Positions 9,452 to 17,569 of a stretch of DNA of 40,579 nucleotides are shown piece after piece. The DNA is from Acidobacteriota bacterium (GTDB taxonomy: Bacteria; Acidobacteriota; Blastocatellia; Pyrinomonadales; Pyrinomonadaceae), in NCBI GenBank assembly GCA_020200095.1, contig JAIVJJ010000010.1:1-40579 (forward strand), in the 5' to 3' direction. The notes beneath the pieces were generated by a model. That model was not told where the DNA came from and did no database searches. It saw nothing but the letters and a program-made list of their open reading frames with translations. Position 1 is the first letter of the stretch, and every line of letters starts with the position of its first letter. Both the position numbers and the translations under genes were made by a program.

Positions 9452-9483
9452 CCCGCTGGGTATGTGACTTGGCGGGTTTTTTT
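9452..9483 (+). terminator. Orphan intrinsic terminator (possible sRNA 3' end)
   Basis: CCCGC (9452-9456) pairs with GCGGG (9472-9476), followed by seven T residues (9477-9483). It lies 170 bases after the receptor terminator with no gene between, so it may end a small non-coding transcript or catch read-through. Confidence 0.6.
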
Positions 9484-9680
9484 ATTTTTACCATTTTATT
9501 AATTTTGTTTGTGCAGATTTTTGTCAAACAAAACGCGAGTCTCTGCTAAAAATTTCAACAATCAATAATTAATTCACTTAATCGAATCATTTCTTTTGCA
9601 TTTTATCTTCTCTAAATGGTTAAATCCTTGTTAAAAATTAATTGTTGTAAGAAAAAGATAGACACACAACTTAGTATTCT

Positions 9681-9743
9681 GATATAAAAAAAGCGACCAC
9701 TTTCTAAATTGGAAACCTCTTTTTATTTGTTAGCTTTTATATC
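9681..9743 (+). promoter_or_regulatory. Inverted repeat in the 5' leader of the lamin-tail gene
   Basis: GATATAAAA (9681-9689) is perfectly complementary to TTTTATATC (9735-9743), with AGC/GCT continuing inside after a bulge. The loop holds CGACCACTTTC and GGAAACCTC. It may be a leader structure or an operator; no known class was recognised. Confidence 0.35.
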
Positions 9744-9810
9744 GCAATTTTGCTCTGACTAAAAATCAGAAGTTAAAATATTGATTTCTATTCAAAGAGG
9801 AGAAAAAACA

Positions 9811-10698
9811 ATGAACAAAAAATTAGCTTTCTGCGCTTTGTTTATCGTGGCGATATTTCTAAGCGCGTCTTTTGCATCACAGACTTATGCCGCCGTTGTT
9901 ATTAACGAAGTTTACGGCGGCGCGGGTTGCGGCACGGCTGGATGTTCAATCTATAATAGGGATTTCGTTGAGCTTTATAATAACGGTACGACTAATGTTG
10001 ATATTAGCGGTTGGACGGTTCAATATAGCTCCGCAACAGGCACAAATTACACAATAGCTGCCACAATTCCAGCCGGAACTATTCTTCAACCCGGTGATTA
10101 TTACTTGATTGGTTTGGCTACTGGTGCCGCTGGAACAGGAGTCAATACTCTAACGCCAGATTTAATTGGAACTACTGCGCTCAGTGCGACTGCTGGAAAG
10201 GTAGCTCTGGTGAGTAGCGCAACCGTTTTAAGCGGAGCCAGTTGCCCGCCAACGGGAGCGACTATTATTGATTTTGTCGGATACGGAACTGCTAATTGTT
10301 TTGAGGGAGCAGGACAAGCTCCGGCTCCAAGCACTACAACATCAGTTCAAAGGTTTCCAAACGGAACAGATACAAATAACAATAACCTTGATTTTGTAGC
10401 TGCTGCGCCCACGCCGGGTAGTGCCGGACCGACCGCCGCGAGCGTATCAATTGAAGGGCGCGTAATGACAATAAAGGGAAGAGGCATTTCAAGAGCGCAG
10501 ATAACTTTAACTGACGCTGAAGGCAATACGCGTCTTGCCATGTCGAACTCATTCGGTTACTACCGTTTCTTTGATATAGCTGCCGGAGAAACTTACATTC
10601 TCAGTATCCGCAGCAAGAGTCATCAGTTTGCCGAGCCGACACGGGTTATTAACGTGACGGAAGATTTAACCGGAGCCGATTTTGTAGCTTATTGGTAA
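9811..10698 (+). CDS. Secreted lamin-tail-domain (LTD) protein with C-terminal regulatory-like domain
   Basis: The start is ATG 9811, 7 bases after AGAGGAGA, giving 295 residues. A signal peptide ends near SQTYA (about residue 28). An intermediate-filament-tail-like LTD domain follows: VVINEVYGGAG, then RDFVELYNNGTTNVDISGW, GTILQPGDYYLIG, ATIIDFVGYG and the SVQRFPNG / TPGSAG close. After a short Ala/Thr-rich linker comes a carboxypeptidase-regulatory-like beta sandwich (SIEGRVMTIKGRGISRAQITL, in part, to the end). LTD domains occur in secreted nucleases and surface proteins, but no catalytic domain is present here, so a surface or matrix role is only a guess. It is a single-gene unit with its own terminator. 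Confidence 0.85.
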   Translation: MNKKLAFCALFIVAIFLSASFASQTYAAVVINEVYGGAGCGTAGCSIYNRDFVELYNNGTTNVDISGWTVQYSSATGTNYTIAATIPAGTILQPGDYYLIGLATGAAGTGVNTLTPDLIGTTALSATAGKVALVSSATVLSGASCPPTGATIIDFVGYGTANCFEGAGQAPAPSTTTSVQRFPNGTDTNNNNLDFVAAAPTPGSAGPTAASVSIEGRVMTIKGRGISRAQITLTDAEGNTRLAMSNSFGYYRFFDIAAGETYILSIRSKSHQFAEPTRVINVTEDLTGADFVAYW

Positions 10699-10718
10699 AA
10701 GCTGTAATTTAGAAATTG

Positions 10719-10749
10719 AAAGGGGCGGGAAATCTTCCGTCCCTTTTTT
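10719..10749 (+). terminator. Intrinsic terminator after the LTD gene
   Basis: AAAGGGGCGGGAA and TTCCGTCCCTTTT form a G/C-rich stem with a short loop, followed by a run of T residues at 10744-10750. Confidence 0.8.
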
Positions 10750-10915
10750 ATTATGACAGATTCACTTGTTGGAGCGCGGACGAGCCATCTGCGCTTCTGG
10801 AAGTAAGATTTATCTTAACCAAAACATTTCCATTCTGCCGTTGAACCCTTTTGCATTTTCTTACTTAAAATGATTAACATATCTTTAACTTGTAGAAGTT
10901 TATATTGGAGAAAAA

Positions 10916-12070
10916 ATGTCAGATAAATTCCGGCTTCCATCGCTGAAAATTGAACAATACACACTTGATAACGGTTTGCGCGTGGTCTTAAATCCCGACA
11001 CTTCCGTGCCTGTTGTTTCCATCGCGGTTTATTACGATGTCGGTTCACGCAACGAACGCGAAGGGCGCACGGGCTTTGCGCATCTGTTTGAACATATGAT
11101 GTTTCAGGGTTCGGATAACGTGAAAAAAACCGAACACTTTCAATATGTGATGAAAGCGGGCGGTACGATGAATGGCACGACGAGTTCCGAACGGACGAAT
11201 TATTATGAAACTTTGCCTGCCAATCAGTTACCTTTAGGATTGTGGCTCGAATCGGACCGAATGCGTTCGCTGGCGGTAACCGAAGAAAATCTTGACAACC
11301 AGCGCAATGCCGTGCAGGAAGAAAAACGCCTGCGTTACGATAACCAGCCTTATGGACAAGTTTTCGACCTTTTAATCGAGATGGTTTTTAAGAATTTTGC
11401 TAACGCGCATTCGGTTATTGGCTCGATGGAAGATTTGGATGCTTCGACTGTTGAAGATATAAAGGAATTTTTCCGTACTTATTACGCGCCGAACAACGCC
11501 GTGCTGGTTATCTCAGGCGCGTTTGAGCCACAAGAAGCAAAAAAATTGGTGGAGAAATATTTTGCCTCGATCCCGGCGCAACCGAAACCGTCCGAAATCA
11601 ACGTCGAAGAACCACCAGAAATATCCAATACTTATCAAAAATACGAAGACAAACTTGCGCCGTTTCCGGCATTTTTAATCGGTTGGAAAATTCCGCCGCG
11701 CCGCACACCCGAATATAACGCTCTTTATCTTGCCGGAAAATTATTGTATGACGGCGAAAGTTCGCGGCTTTATCAAAAGTTGGTTAAAGGCGACGAATCA
11801 GTCGTGCAGCTTTTCGGTTTTACCGACGAAAGAAGAGGTCCGTCGGGCGTTGCTATCGGCGCAATTCCGAAACCCGAACAAGATTTGAGCAAAATTCGGG
11901 AAGCTATAATGAATGAAATCAGAGATTTAGCGAAAAATGGACCGACTGCCGAAGAGATGCAGAAGCTGCAAAACCAATTGATAAACGGTACGGTTCGCAT
12001 TTCGTTCGGGCGAAGTCAACGACCCGAAAGATTCAATCGGTTTGACTTCGGCGATGACCTCGATGCTTAG
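10916..12070 (+). CDS. M16 zinc peptidase (truncated at its C-terminus by a deletion)
   Basis: A pitrilysin/mitochondrial-processing-peptidase type M16 protease. The inverted zinc motif HLFEH is at residues 56-60 and the distal Glu of VQEEKR at about 135-136. The GTMNGTTSSERTNYYETLPANQ substrate-groove region (in part) and the APNNAVLVISGAF / SSRLYQKLVKGDESVVQLFG half-domain follow. There is no signal peptide. Homologues run to about 430 residues. Here the family sequence stops near residue 360 (KLQNQLINGTVR) and is followed by about 24 residues of out-of-frame read-through (FGRSQRPERFNRF...) that overlap the start of the next frame. The catalytic half is present; the last helical segment is lost. 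GGAG precedes the ATG. Confidence 0.8.
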   Translation: MSDKFRLPSLKIEQYTLDNGLRVVLNPDTSVPVVSIAVYYDVGSRNEREGRTGFAHLFEHMMFQGSDNVKKTEHFQYVMKAGGTMNGTTSSERTNYYETLPANQLPLGLWLESDRMRSLAVTEENLDNQRNAVQEEKRLRYDNQPYGQVFDLLIEMVFKNFANAHSVIGSMEDLDASTVEDIKEFFRTYYAPNNAVLVISGAFEPQEAKKLVEKYFASIPAQPKPSEINVEEPPEISNTYQKYEDKLAPFPAFLIGWKIPPRRTPEYNALYLAGKLLYDGESSRLYQKLVKGDESVVQLFGFTDERRGPSGVAIGAIPKPEQDLSKIREAIMNEIRDLAKNGPTAEEMQKLQNQLINGTVRISFGRSQRPERFNRFDFGDDLDA

Positions 12071-13562
12071 CGAAGGCACGAAAACGCGCACGAGCAAGCA
12101 GCTTGCAGAAGAAATCGAGAGGCTCGGCGCAAATGTCTCGGCAAGCTCAAACGCTGATAATACTGTAATTTCAGCTTCTGCTCTGTCGCTTTACAGTTCT
12201 GATATTTTAAGATTGATGGCGGAAATAACTTTATTTCCTACGTTTCCCGAAAGCGAACTAAAATTATATAAACAAAATACAATTGAAAACTTAAAGTTTC
12301 AGCGTTCGCAGCCCGGATTTTTAGCCGAGGAGCAAACGGCGCGCCTCCTTTACGGCTCGCATCCTTATAGCATTACTTCACCGAAGCCTGCCGATGTGGA
12401 AAAAATTACGCGGCAAGAATTAATACAGTTTCACGAAAAAATGTTTGTTCCAGAGAACGCGATTTTTATTGTTGTCGGTGATGCAAATCGTGAAAGTATT
12501 CTGAAAGAAATCGAAGAAAATTTCGGACATTGGACACAGGGAAGTTTTGAAGAAATGTATTTTCCAATGCCGCCCGCGCGAACCGAAACAACCGTTACGA
12601 TTGTTGATCGTCCCGGCTCGGCACAGTCAAACATCGTGCTTTCAAACCCGGCGCTTGAGCGCACGAATCCCGATTATTTTCCGCTATTGGTAATGAATCA
12701 AATTTTGGGAGCGGGCGCGTCATCGCGGCTGTTTATGAATTTACGCGAGGAGAAAGGCTACACTTACGGCGCGTATTCAAGCCTCGACGCACGCCGTCTA
12801 GCAGGCGCGTTTGAAGCGACTTCCGAAGTTCGCACGCCAGTGACGGGCGATTCACTCAAGGAATTTTTCTATGAGCTGAACCGAATCCGCGACGAAAAGG
12901 TTTCCGAAGGAGAATTAAAAGACGCTAAAAATTTTTTGAGCGGGGTTTTCCCGATTCGCGTTGAAACGCAGGAAGGCTTAACGAATTTGATTGTGTCGCA
13001 ACAGCTTTATAATCTTCCGGCGGATTACCTGCAAACTTACCGCCATAAAATTAACGAAATTACAATAGAAGATGTTGAACGCGCGGCGAAAAAATATATT
13101 ACGCCCGAAAAACTTGCGATTGTCGTTGTCGGCGACGCGGAAGAAGTGTTGCCGCAGGTTAATTCATATTCGGACAAAATCGAGGTTTTCGACACTGAAG
13201 GCAATCCGGTTGATATTGTAAATTACGGCAAAGAATCAAATGAAGAAACCGCAGATGTTACCGGCAAGTGGAATTTAATCATTGATTTTCAAGGTCAAAA
13301 ACTTCCTGTTACTTTAATTTTGGAGCAAAAAGCAAACAAAATTAGCGGCTCGCTTGAATCAATGCTTGGCAGAGGCGAAATTACGGACGGAAAGGTCAAA
13401 GGAAACAAATTTTTCGGGACGGCGCAAATCGAAGCTCAAGGGCAGTCTCTGGAAGTTTTGCTGCAGGGTGATTTGCCAAACGAAAATGAAGTAAATGGCA
13501 CACTTTCGGCGCAAATGGACGGAATGCCGGATTTGCCATTTACAGGAAAGAAGGTAAGCTAA
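12042..13562 (+). CDS. M16 peptidase-like partner protein (N-terminus missing)
   Basis: This matches the second, non-catalytic M16 partner commonly encoded right after the catalytic one. Recognisable sense begins before the first ATG, at about 12000, with FRSGEVNDPKDSIGLTS. It continues through MLSEGTKTRTSKQLAEEIERL (in part), GSHPYSITSPKPADVEKITR, the YFPLLVMNQILGAGASSRLF region and VSEGELKDAKNFLSGVF. No HxxEH motif is visible. About 60 N-terminal residues, including any signal peptide, are missing because the upstream gene is joined directly to this point in another frame. The last 100 residues (GKWNLIIDFQGQKLPVTL onward) form an extra lipocalin-like or beta domain seen in such proteins. 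Translation from 12042 would give an incomplete fold. Confidence 0.8.
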   Translation: MTSAMTSMLSEGTKTRTSKQLAEEIERLGANVSASSNADNTVISASALSLYSSDILRLMAEITLFPTFPESELKLYKQNTIENLKFQRSQPGFLAEEQTARLLYGSHPYSITSPKPADVEKITRQELIQFHEKMFVPENAIFIVVGDANRESILKEIEENFGHWTQGSFEEMYFPMPPARTETTVTIVDRPGSAQSNIVLSNPALERTNPDYFPLLVMNQILGAGASSRLFMNLREEKGYTYGAYSSLDARRLAGAFEATSEVRTPVTGDSLKEFFYELNRIRDEKVSEGELKDAKNFLSGVFPIRVETQEGLTNLIVSQQLYNLPADYLQTYRHKINEITIEDVERAAKKYITPEKLAIVVVGDAEEVLPQVNSYSDKIEVFDTEGNPVDIVNYGKESNEETADVTGKWNLIIDFQGQKLPVTLILEQKANKISGSLESMLGRGEITDGKVKGNKFFGTAQIEAQGQSLEVLLQGDLPNENEVNGTLSAQMDGMPDLPFTGKKVS

Positions 13563-13650
13563 CGGTGAATTGTGAGCGGTGAACGGTGAGCTAAAAGCTA
13601 AATCTATTAAATTTGCTTTTAACTCACCGTTCACCGTTTATCACTCATAG
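13563..13650. repeat. Heptameric repeat and bidirectional terminator-like hairpin, site B
   Basis: Six consecutive 7-base words on the plus strand run from 13563: CGGTGAA, TTGTGAG, CGGTGAA, CGGTGAG, CTAAAAG, CTAAATC. The 22-bp arm at 13577-13598 pairs with 13615-13636 with one mismatch. The element fills the whole gap between two convergent genes and so probably ends transcription from both sides. The module CTAAAAGCTAAAT recurs exactly at site D (36281-36293). Confidence 0.85.
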
Positions 13651-15684
13651 TTATTTTAAGTGTTTCTCAAACCAATCAAGCACTTGGCTATACCAGAATT
13701 GCGAGTTTTGCGGCTTCAAAATCCAATGTCCTTCGTCTGGAAAAATAATTAATTTTGAAGGCACATTCTTTAATTGCAAAGCCGTGTAAAGCTGCAAACT
13801 TTGATCAACCGGAACGCGATAGTCTATTTCGCCTTGCGTAACGAGCGTCGGCGTATTGAAGTTTTTAGCAAAACGATGCGGCGACCATTTTTGATAATTC
13901 GTCGGATTTTCCCACGGCATTCCTTTGAATTCGTAATTAACGAACCAAAGCTCTTCGGTTGCACCCGCCATACTTTCCAGATTATAAACTCCGGCGTGCG
14001 AAACCAGCGTCTTAAATTTAAAGCGCGGGTCGTTGTTGTGTCCTAAAATCCAGTCAACCATATAACCGCCGTAAGATGCGCCCGCCGCGCCGATACGGTT
14101 TTTATCTACAAAATTGTTTCTTCTGATAACATCTGCTACGCCGTTCATAATATCGGTATAGGCTTTGCCGCCCCAATCCGCCGAAATTTCATTAACGAAC
14201 TTTTGTCCGTATCCGGTTGAGCCGCGCGGGTTCGGCATAAAGACAACATAACCAGCGTTGGCGAAAATCTGCGGATTCCAGCGATATCCCCAATTATTGT
14301 TCCACGCGCCCTGCGGTCCGCCGTGAATCAAAACTAAAAGCGGATATTTTTTCGACGCATCAAAATTTGCGGGTTTCAGCAAAAAGCCGTGAACATTAGC
14401 ATTCATCGCGCCTTTCCATTCGACTTCTTCCGCCTTCTGTAAATTTAATCCAGCATTTACCTTGCTCAGGTTCGTCATCGAACCCGAACCAATCGAAGCG
14501 TGATAAACTTCGCTCGGACTCGTCATCGAATTATTTACGAAAACAAGATTTCTACCGTCAGGTGTTATATTCAGATTGCTGTAAAACCCGTCGCGCAAAA
14601 CAGATTTGACGTGCGTGGCGATGCGCGAGCGAAAATCCGGTTCGACCGGAACGCTGAAAACCGGCTCAAAGCCGCGCTCGCCCGCCGTGAAATAAACGGT
14701 TTTTCCGTCGCGCGATAAAATCATATCGCCAGCCTGTAAATCGAACCCTCGCGTCAGCTCGACTGTTTCGCCCGTTTGACGATTAAATCGCATAATGCGC
14801 CAACGGTCTGATTCGAAACCTTCTGTCGCCTGCGAGCGATATAAAATATATTTTCCGTCGGGCGTATAAACGGGCGACGCTTCGTAACCTTTGTTTTTAA
14901 CAGTGATATTACGCGGCGACCCGCCATTTAAGGAAACTATAAAAACATCGCTGTTGGTGGAAATTGCCTCGACTTTATCTGGATTTTTCAAATAAACGAT
15001 TTCTTTTGAGTCAGGTGAAAATGCGTAATCAGTTCCGGTTGAAGCTCCATAGGGCGGCGCGTCAAAATCGCCAGGCGTTACGTCTCGCGCAGCTCCACCG
15101 TCGCTTGAAACAACCAAAACGTGAGTACGCTTTTTGTCGCGCCACTCAACCCAGTGGCGATACAAAAGTCTCTCCGTAACAATCGCTTTGACTTTGCTAG
15201 TTTCCGCATAAGTCTCTTTTTGCGCGTTGCAATCATCGTTTGTGCATTCTGGATAAACGTCGGAATTAAAAGCAATCCATTTGCCGTCAGGCGACCAGAC
15301 GGGATTTCCCGCGCCTGTAGAAATTTTTGTGATTTGTTCGGTATCATCCCCGTCCGCATCCATTGTCCAAATTTGCCCGCCGGTCGTAAAAGCGATTTTT
15401 TTTCCGTTGGGTGACCAACGCGGCGAGCTGCTTGATTTATCGCCTTTGGTCAATTGCTTCATATTGCTGCCGTCAATAGAAACGGTGTAAATATGCGTTA
15501 AAGTTCTATTGGCGGGCATATTGACATCGCCGATTGTGAAAGCGACTGTTCTGCCATCCGGTGAAGGCTGCGGGTCGCCGACGCGCCGGATTTTCATTAA
15601 TTCGTTAAAGGTAAAATTTGTCTGCGCTTTTGTATTTGTAAAAACAAACGCCAGCAGAAAAAGCAAAAAGCAAATGCGTTTCAT
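13651..15684 (-). CDS. S9 family prolyl-oligopeptidase/acylaminoacyl-peptidase, exported
   Basis: A 677-residue serine peptidase, starting at ATG 15684 (preceded by GGGGA) with a signal peptide ending TNTKAQ. The N-terminal two thirds is a TolB/PD40-type propeller (DPQPSPDGRTVAFT, SPRWSPNGKKIAFT, NPVWSPDGKWIAFN, AFSPDSKEIVYL). The C-terminal third is an alpha/beta hydrolase. The nucleophile elbow GASYGGYM has Ser537, and Asp621 (GEIDYRVP) and His653 (DEGHW) complete the triad; HGGPQG is the oxyanion region. This family cleaves short peptides or N-acyl-peptides and is common in Acidobacteriota peptide scavenging. It is divergent from the M28 exopeptidase gene, with just over 100 bases between the two chosen starts, suggesting a shared control region. 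Confidence 0.9.
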   Translation of the reverse strand: MKRICFLLFLLAFVFTNTKAQTNFTFNELMKIRRVGDPQPSPDGRTVAFTIGDVNMPANRTLTHIYTVSIDGSNMKQLTKGDKSSSSPRWSPNGKKIAFTTGGQIWTMDADGDDTEQITKISTGAGNPVWSPDGKWIAFNSDVYPECTNDDCNAQKETYAETSKVKAIVTERLLYRHWVEWRDKKRTHVLVVSSDGGAARDVTPGDFDAPPYGASTGTDYAFSPDSKEIVYLKNPDKVEAISTNSDVFIVSLNGGSPRNITVKNKGYEASPVYTPDGKYILYRSQATEGFESDRWRIMRFNRQTGETVELTRGFDLQAGDMILSRDGKTVYFTAGERGFEPVFSVPVEPDFRSRIATHVKSVLRDGFYSNLNITPDGRNLVFVNNSMTSPSEVYHASIGSGSMTNLSKVNAGLNLQKAEEVEWKGAMNANVHGFLLKPANFDASKKYPLLVLIHGGPQGAWNNNWGYRWNPQIFANAGYVVFMPNPRGSTGYGQKFVNEISADWGGKAYTDIMNGVADVIRRNNFVDKNRIGAAGASYGGYMVDWILGHNNDPRFKFKTLVSHAGVYNLESMAGATEELWFVNYEFKGMPWENPTNYQKWSPHRFAKNFNTPTLVTQGEIDYRVPVDQSLQLYTALQLKNVPSKLIIFPDEGHWILKPQNSQFWYSQVLDWFEKHLK

Positions 15685-15794
15685 AATGGTTTTCCCCAAA
15701 AAATAAAAGTCGAATTACAAGCACATTATTGCATAACATTATGGAAAGTTTGAAGGGTATCAGTTATGATGTGTTTAAAAACATTAGCAAAAAA

Positions 15795-17234
15795 ATGAAA
15801 CAAAATCTTTTAATTTTCTTCGGACTTTTTCTACTTTTTACAAATCAGATTCTTGCCCAGCAACCTTCACCGAAGCCGACTCCAATTTTGTATTCGGAAA
15901 AAACCATTTCGCAAATGCAGCAACTACAGCAAGCTGCGTTGCAAAGTGATTACGCTTTAAAACAAACGGCTTATCTTTCCAATAACATCGGCGCGCGTCT
16001 AACCGGCTCGGCGCAAGCTGAACGCGCAGTGCAATACGTCGCCGACGAGATGCGAAAACTCGGTCTTGATGTTCGATTGCAAAAATTAACCGTTCCGCAT
16101 TGGGTTCGCGGCGAAGAACGCGGCGAACTTGTCGAGTTTAATGGAATGGCTCGAGGGACAACGCAGAAAGTTGTTTTAACCGCGCTCGGCGGAAGCATCA
16201 GTACCGCGCCAAACGGTTTAATCGGCGACATCGTAGTTGTCAATAATTTTGACGAATTGGAAAAGCTAGGTCGTAAAAACGTCGAAGGAAAAATTGTTCT
16301 TTTCAATTTCAAATTCGACCGCGAAATGGCAGCTGTCGGTTTCGGCAGTCAGGCTTATGGGCAAGCGACACAATATCGCGGCGGCGGTGCAATCGCAGCC
16401 GGACGTTTGGGCGCAATCGGTGTTTTGGTTCGCTCGGCGGGCGGCTCGCAAAATCGCCTCGCGCATACCGGCGGAATGCGCTATGCCAATGACGTTCCAA
16501 AAATTCCGGCGGCGGCAGTTTCATTTGAAGACGCGGAAACCATTTCTTATTTGGCAAAAATGGGACGAGTAAAAATTAAAATGCTTCTAACCCCGCAAAC
16601 TTTGCCTGACACGATAAGCTATAATGTTATAGCCGATTTGAAAGGAAGCGAAAAGCCCGACGAAGTTGTAATTGTTTCCGGTCATCTCGATTCGTGGGAT
16701 TTAGGAACGGGCGCATTGGACGATGCTTGCGGCGTTGCCGTTTCGATGCAAGTGCCTTTCTTGCTGAAACAGTTAAAATTAAAACCGAAACGCACAATTC
16801 GCGTCATTGCTTATATGAACGAAGAAAACGGTCTTGTCGGCGGCAGAACTTACGCACAGGAAGAAGACGCGAACGTTGCCAAACATTTCGCCGCCATCGA
16901 ATCAGATTTGGGTGCGTCGCATCCGCTCGGCATTAATTTTGCCGGAAGACCGGAACTGCTGCCGTTTCTCGCGCCGATTTCAAAAATTCTAAACGAACAA
17001 GGCGCCGGACTCGCGCAAATCCAACCGGGCGTCGGCGCCGACATCGGACCTTTGACGCAAAAAGGCGTGCCTTCGTTCGCGCCGTGGTTCGACACGCGCA
17101 CGTATTTTAATTACCATCACACCGCCGCCGACACTTTCGATAAAATCAATCCGAAAGAATTGTCCGAAGTTGGCTCGTTAATGGCGGTTCTCGCTTACGG
17201 GCTGGCAAATCTCGAACAGCCGCTACCGAGATGA
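15795..17234 (+). CDS. M28 family zinc exopeptidase (carboxypeptidase Q-like)
   Basis: The chosen start ATG 15795 gives a clean signal peptide (MKQNLLIFFGLFLLF ... ILAQ) and 479 residues; longer frames from 15729 or 15741 only add a charged leader. A protease-associated (PA) insert lies around GLIGDIVVVNNFDELEKLG to RYANDVPKIPAAAVS. The two-zinc site follows: GHLDSWD (His, Asp), GALDDACG (bridging Asp), NEENG (catalytic/ligand Glu), ESDLGA (Asp) and YFNYHHTAADTFDKI (His). Every expected ligand is present. The family releases terminal amino acids from peptides in the periplasm or outside the cell. Together with the neighbouring S9 and M16 genes it makes this a peptide-degradation region. Confidence 0.9.
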   Translation: MKQNLLIFFGLFLLFTNQILAQQPSPKPTPILYSEKTISQMQQLQQAALQSDYALKQTAYLSNNIGARLTGSAQAERAVQYVADEMRKLGLDVRLQKLTVPHWVRGEERGELVEFNGMARGTTQKVVLTALGGSISTAPNGLIGDIVVVNNFDELEKLGRKNVEGKIVLFNFKFDREMAAVGFGSQAYGQATQYRGGGAIAAGRLGAIGVLVRSAGGSQNRLAHTGGMRYANDVPKIPAAAVSFEDAETISYLAKMGRVKIKMLLTPQTLPDTISYNVIADLKGSEKPDEVVIVSGHLDSWDLGTGALDDACGVAVSMQVPFLLKQLKLKPKRTIRVIAYMNEENGLVGGRTYAQEEDANVAKHFAAIESDLGASHPLGINFAGRPELLPFLAPISKILNEQGAGLAQIQPGVGADIGPLTQKGVPSFAPWFDTRTYFNYHHTAADTFDKINPKELSEVGSLMAVLAYGLANLEQPLPR

Positions 17235-17237
17235 TTT

Positions 17238-17301
17238 CATTTATCATGTACTACTAAGTTTGATTCGATAAATGATAAATGGTAAATGTTAAATGTTATG
17301 G
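17238..17301. repeat. Heptameric repeat, site C, running into a start codon
   Basis: Five in-phase 7-base words run from 17267: GATAAAT, GATAAAT, GGTAAAT, GTTAAAT, GTTATGG, and the last contains the ATG at 17298. CATTTATCAT (17238-17247) is a perfect inverted partner of 17272-17281. There is no Shine-Dalgarno between the tract and the ATG. Confidence 0.8.
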
Positions 17302-17471
17302 AAAAAAGACCGCCGCCGTATTTTCCGCAAAGCCAGCTTTCGCCGGGTGATGACAAACGCTATAGAAAATTTAAATTCTTTGTCGTTTTGGCAATTGCCG
17401 GTTTGATTTTCCTTCTCGTTGGCACTGGCTTTGGAGTTTATTATCTAGTCAAATGGCTTTGGGCTAATTAA
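17298..17471 (+). CDS. Small single-span membrane protein, unknown function
   Basis: A 57-residue frame with a proline-rich, positively charged N-terminus (MEKRPPPYFPQSQLSPGDDK), a basic stretch RKFKFF, and one transmembrane helix (about residues 28-50, VVLAIAGLIFLLVGTGFGVYYL, in part) ending WLWAN. ATG 17286 would add four residues. The layout suggests a real inner-membrane micro-protein, but no family was recognised. Its start codon sits at the end of heptameric repeat site C with no visible ribosome binding site, so initiation may be weak or leaderless. Confidence 0.55.
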   Translation: MEKRPPPYFPQSQLSPGDDKRYRKFKFFVVLAIAGLIFLLVGTGFGVYYLVKWLWAN

Positions 17472-17502
17472 AATAATCGTTCAATTCTCAAAAATTAATT
17501 TC

Positions 17503-17531
17503 TTGTCAAAAAAATTCATAAATGCCATAAT
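17503..17531 (+). promoter_or_regulatory. Sigma-70-like promoter for the sensor kinase gene
   Basis: TTGTCA (17503-17508), a 17-base spacer, then CATAAT (17526-17531), about 39 bases ahead of the GTG start at 17570. Confidence 0.6.
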
Positions 17532-17569
17532 TCGCCTGTTAAATTTCTAATCCGGAGCGGGGTGCGAAA

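Larger units (their letters stand above)
9337..9810. other. Gene-poor spacer with a possible small RNA and structured leader
   Basis: There is no credible open reading frame. The left part has several GGCT/AGCC and AGCCG/CGGCT pairings and ends in its own terminator hairpin near 9483. The middle is A/T-rich. The right part carries the inverted repeat 9681-9743 and the ribosome binding site AGAGGAGA at 9796-9803. I did not recognise any known riboswitch. Confidence 0.5.

Noticed and set aside
9337-9483. Cyclic-di-GMP or other known riboswitch
   Set aside because: I looked for conserved core motifs of common classes and found none; the spacer is also followed by 330 bases before the next gene.
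11985-12070. Programmed ribosomal frameshift between the two M16 frames
   Set aside because: There is no slippery heptamer, and family residues on both sides of the junction are missing, which a frameshift alone cannot explain.
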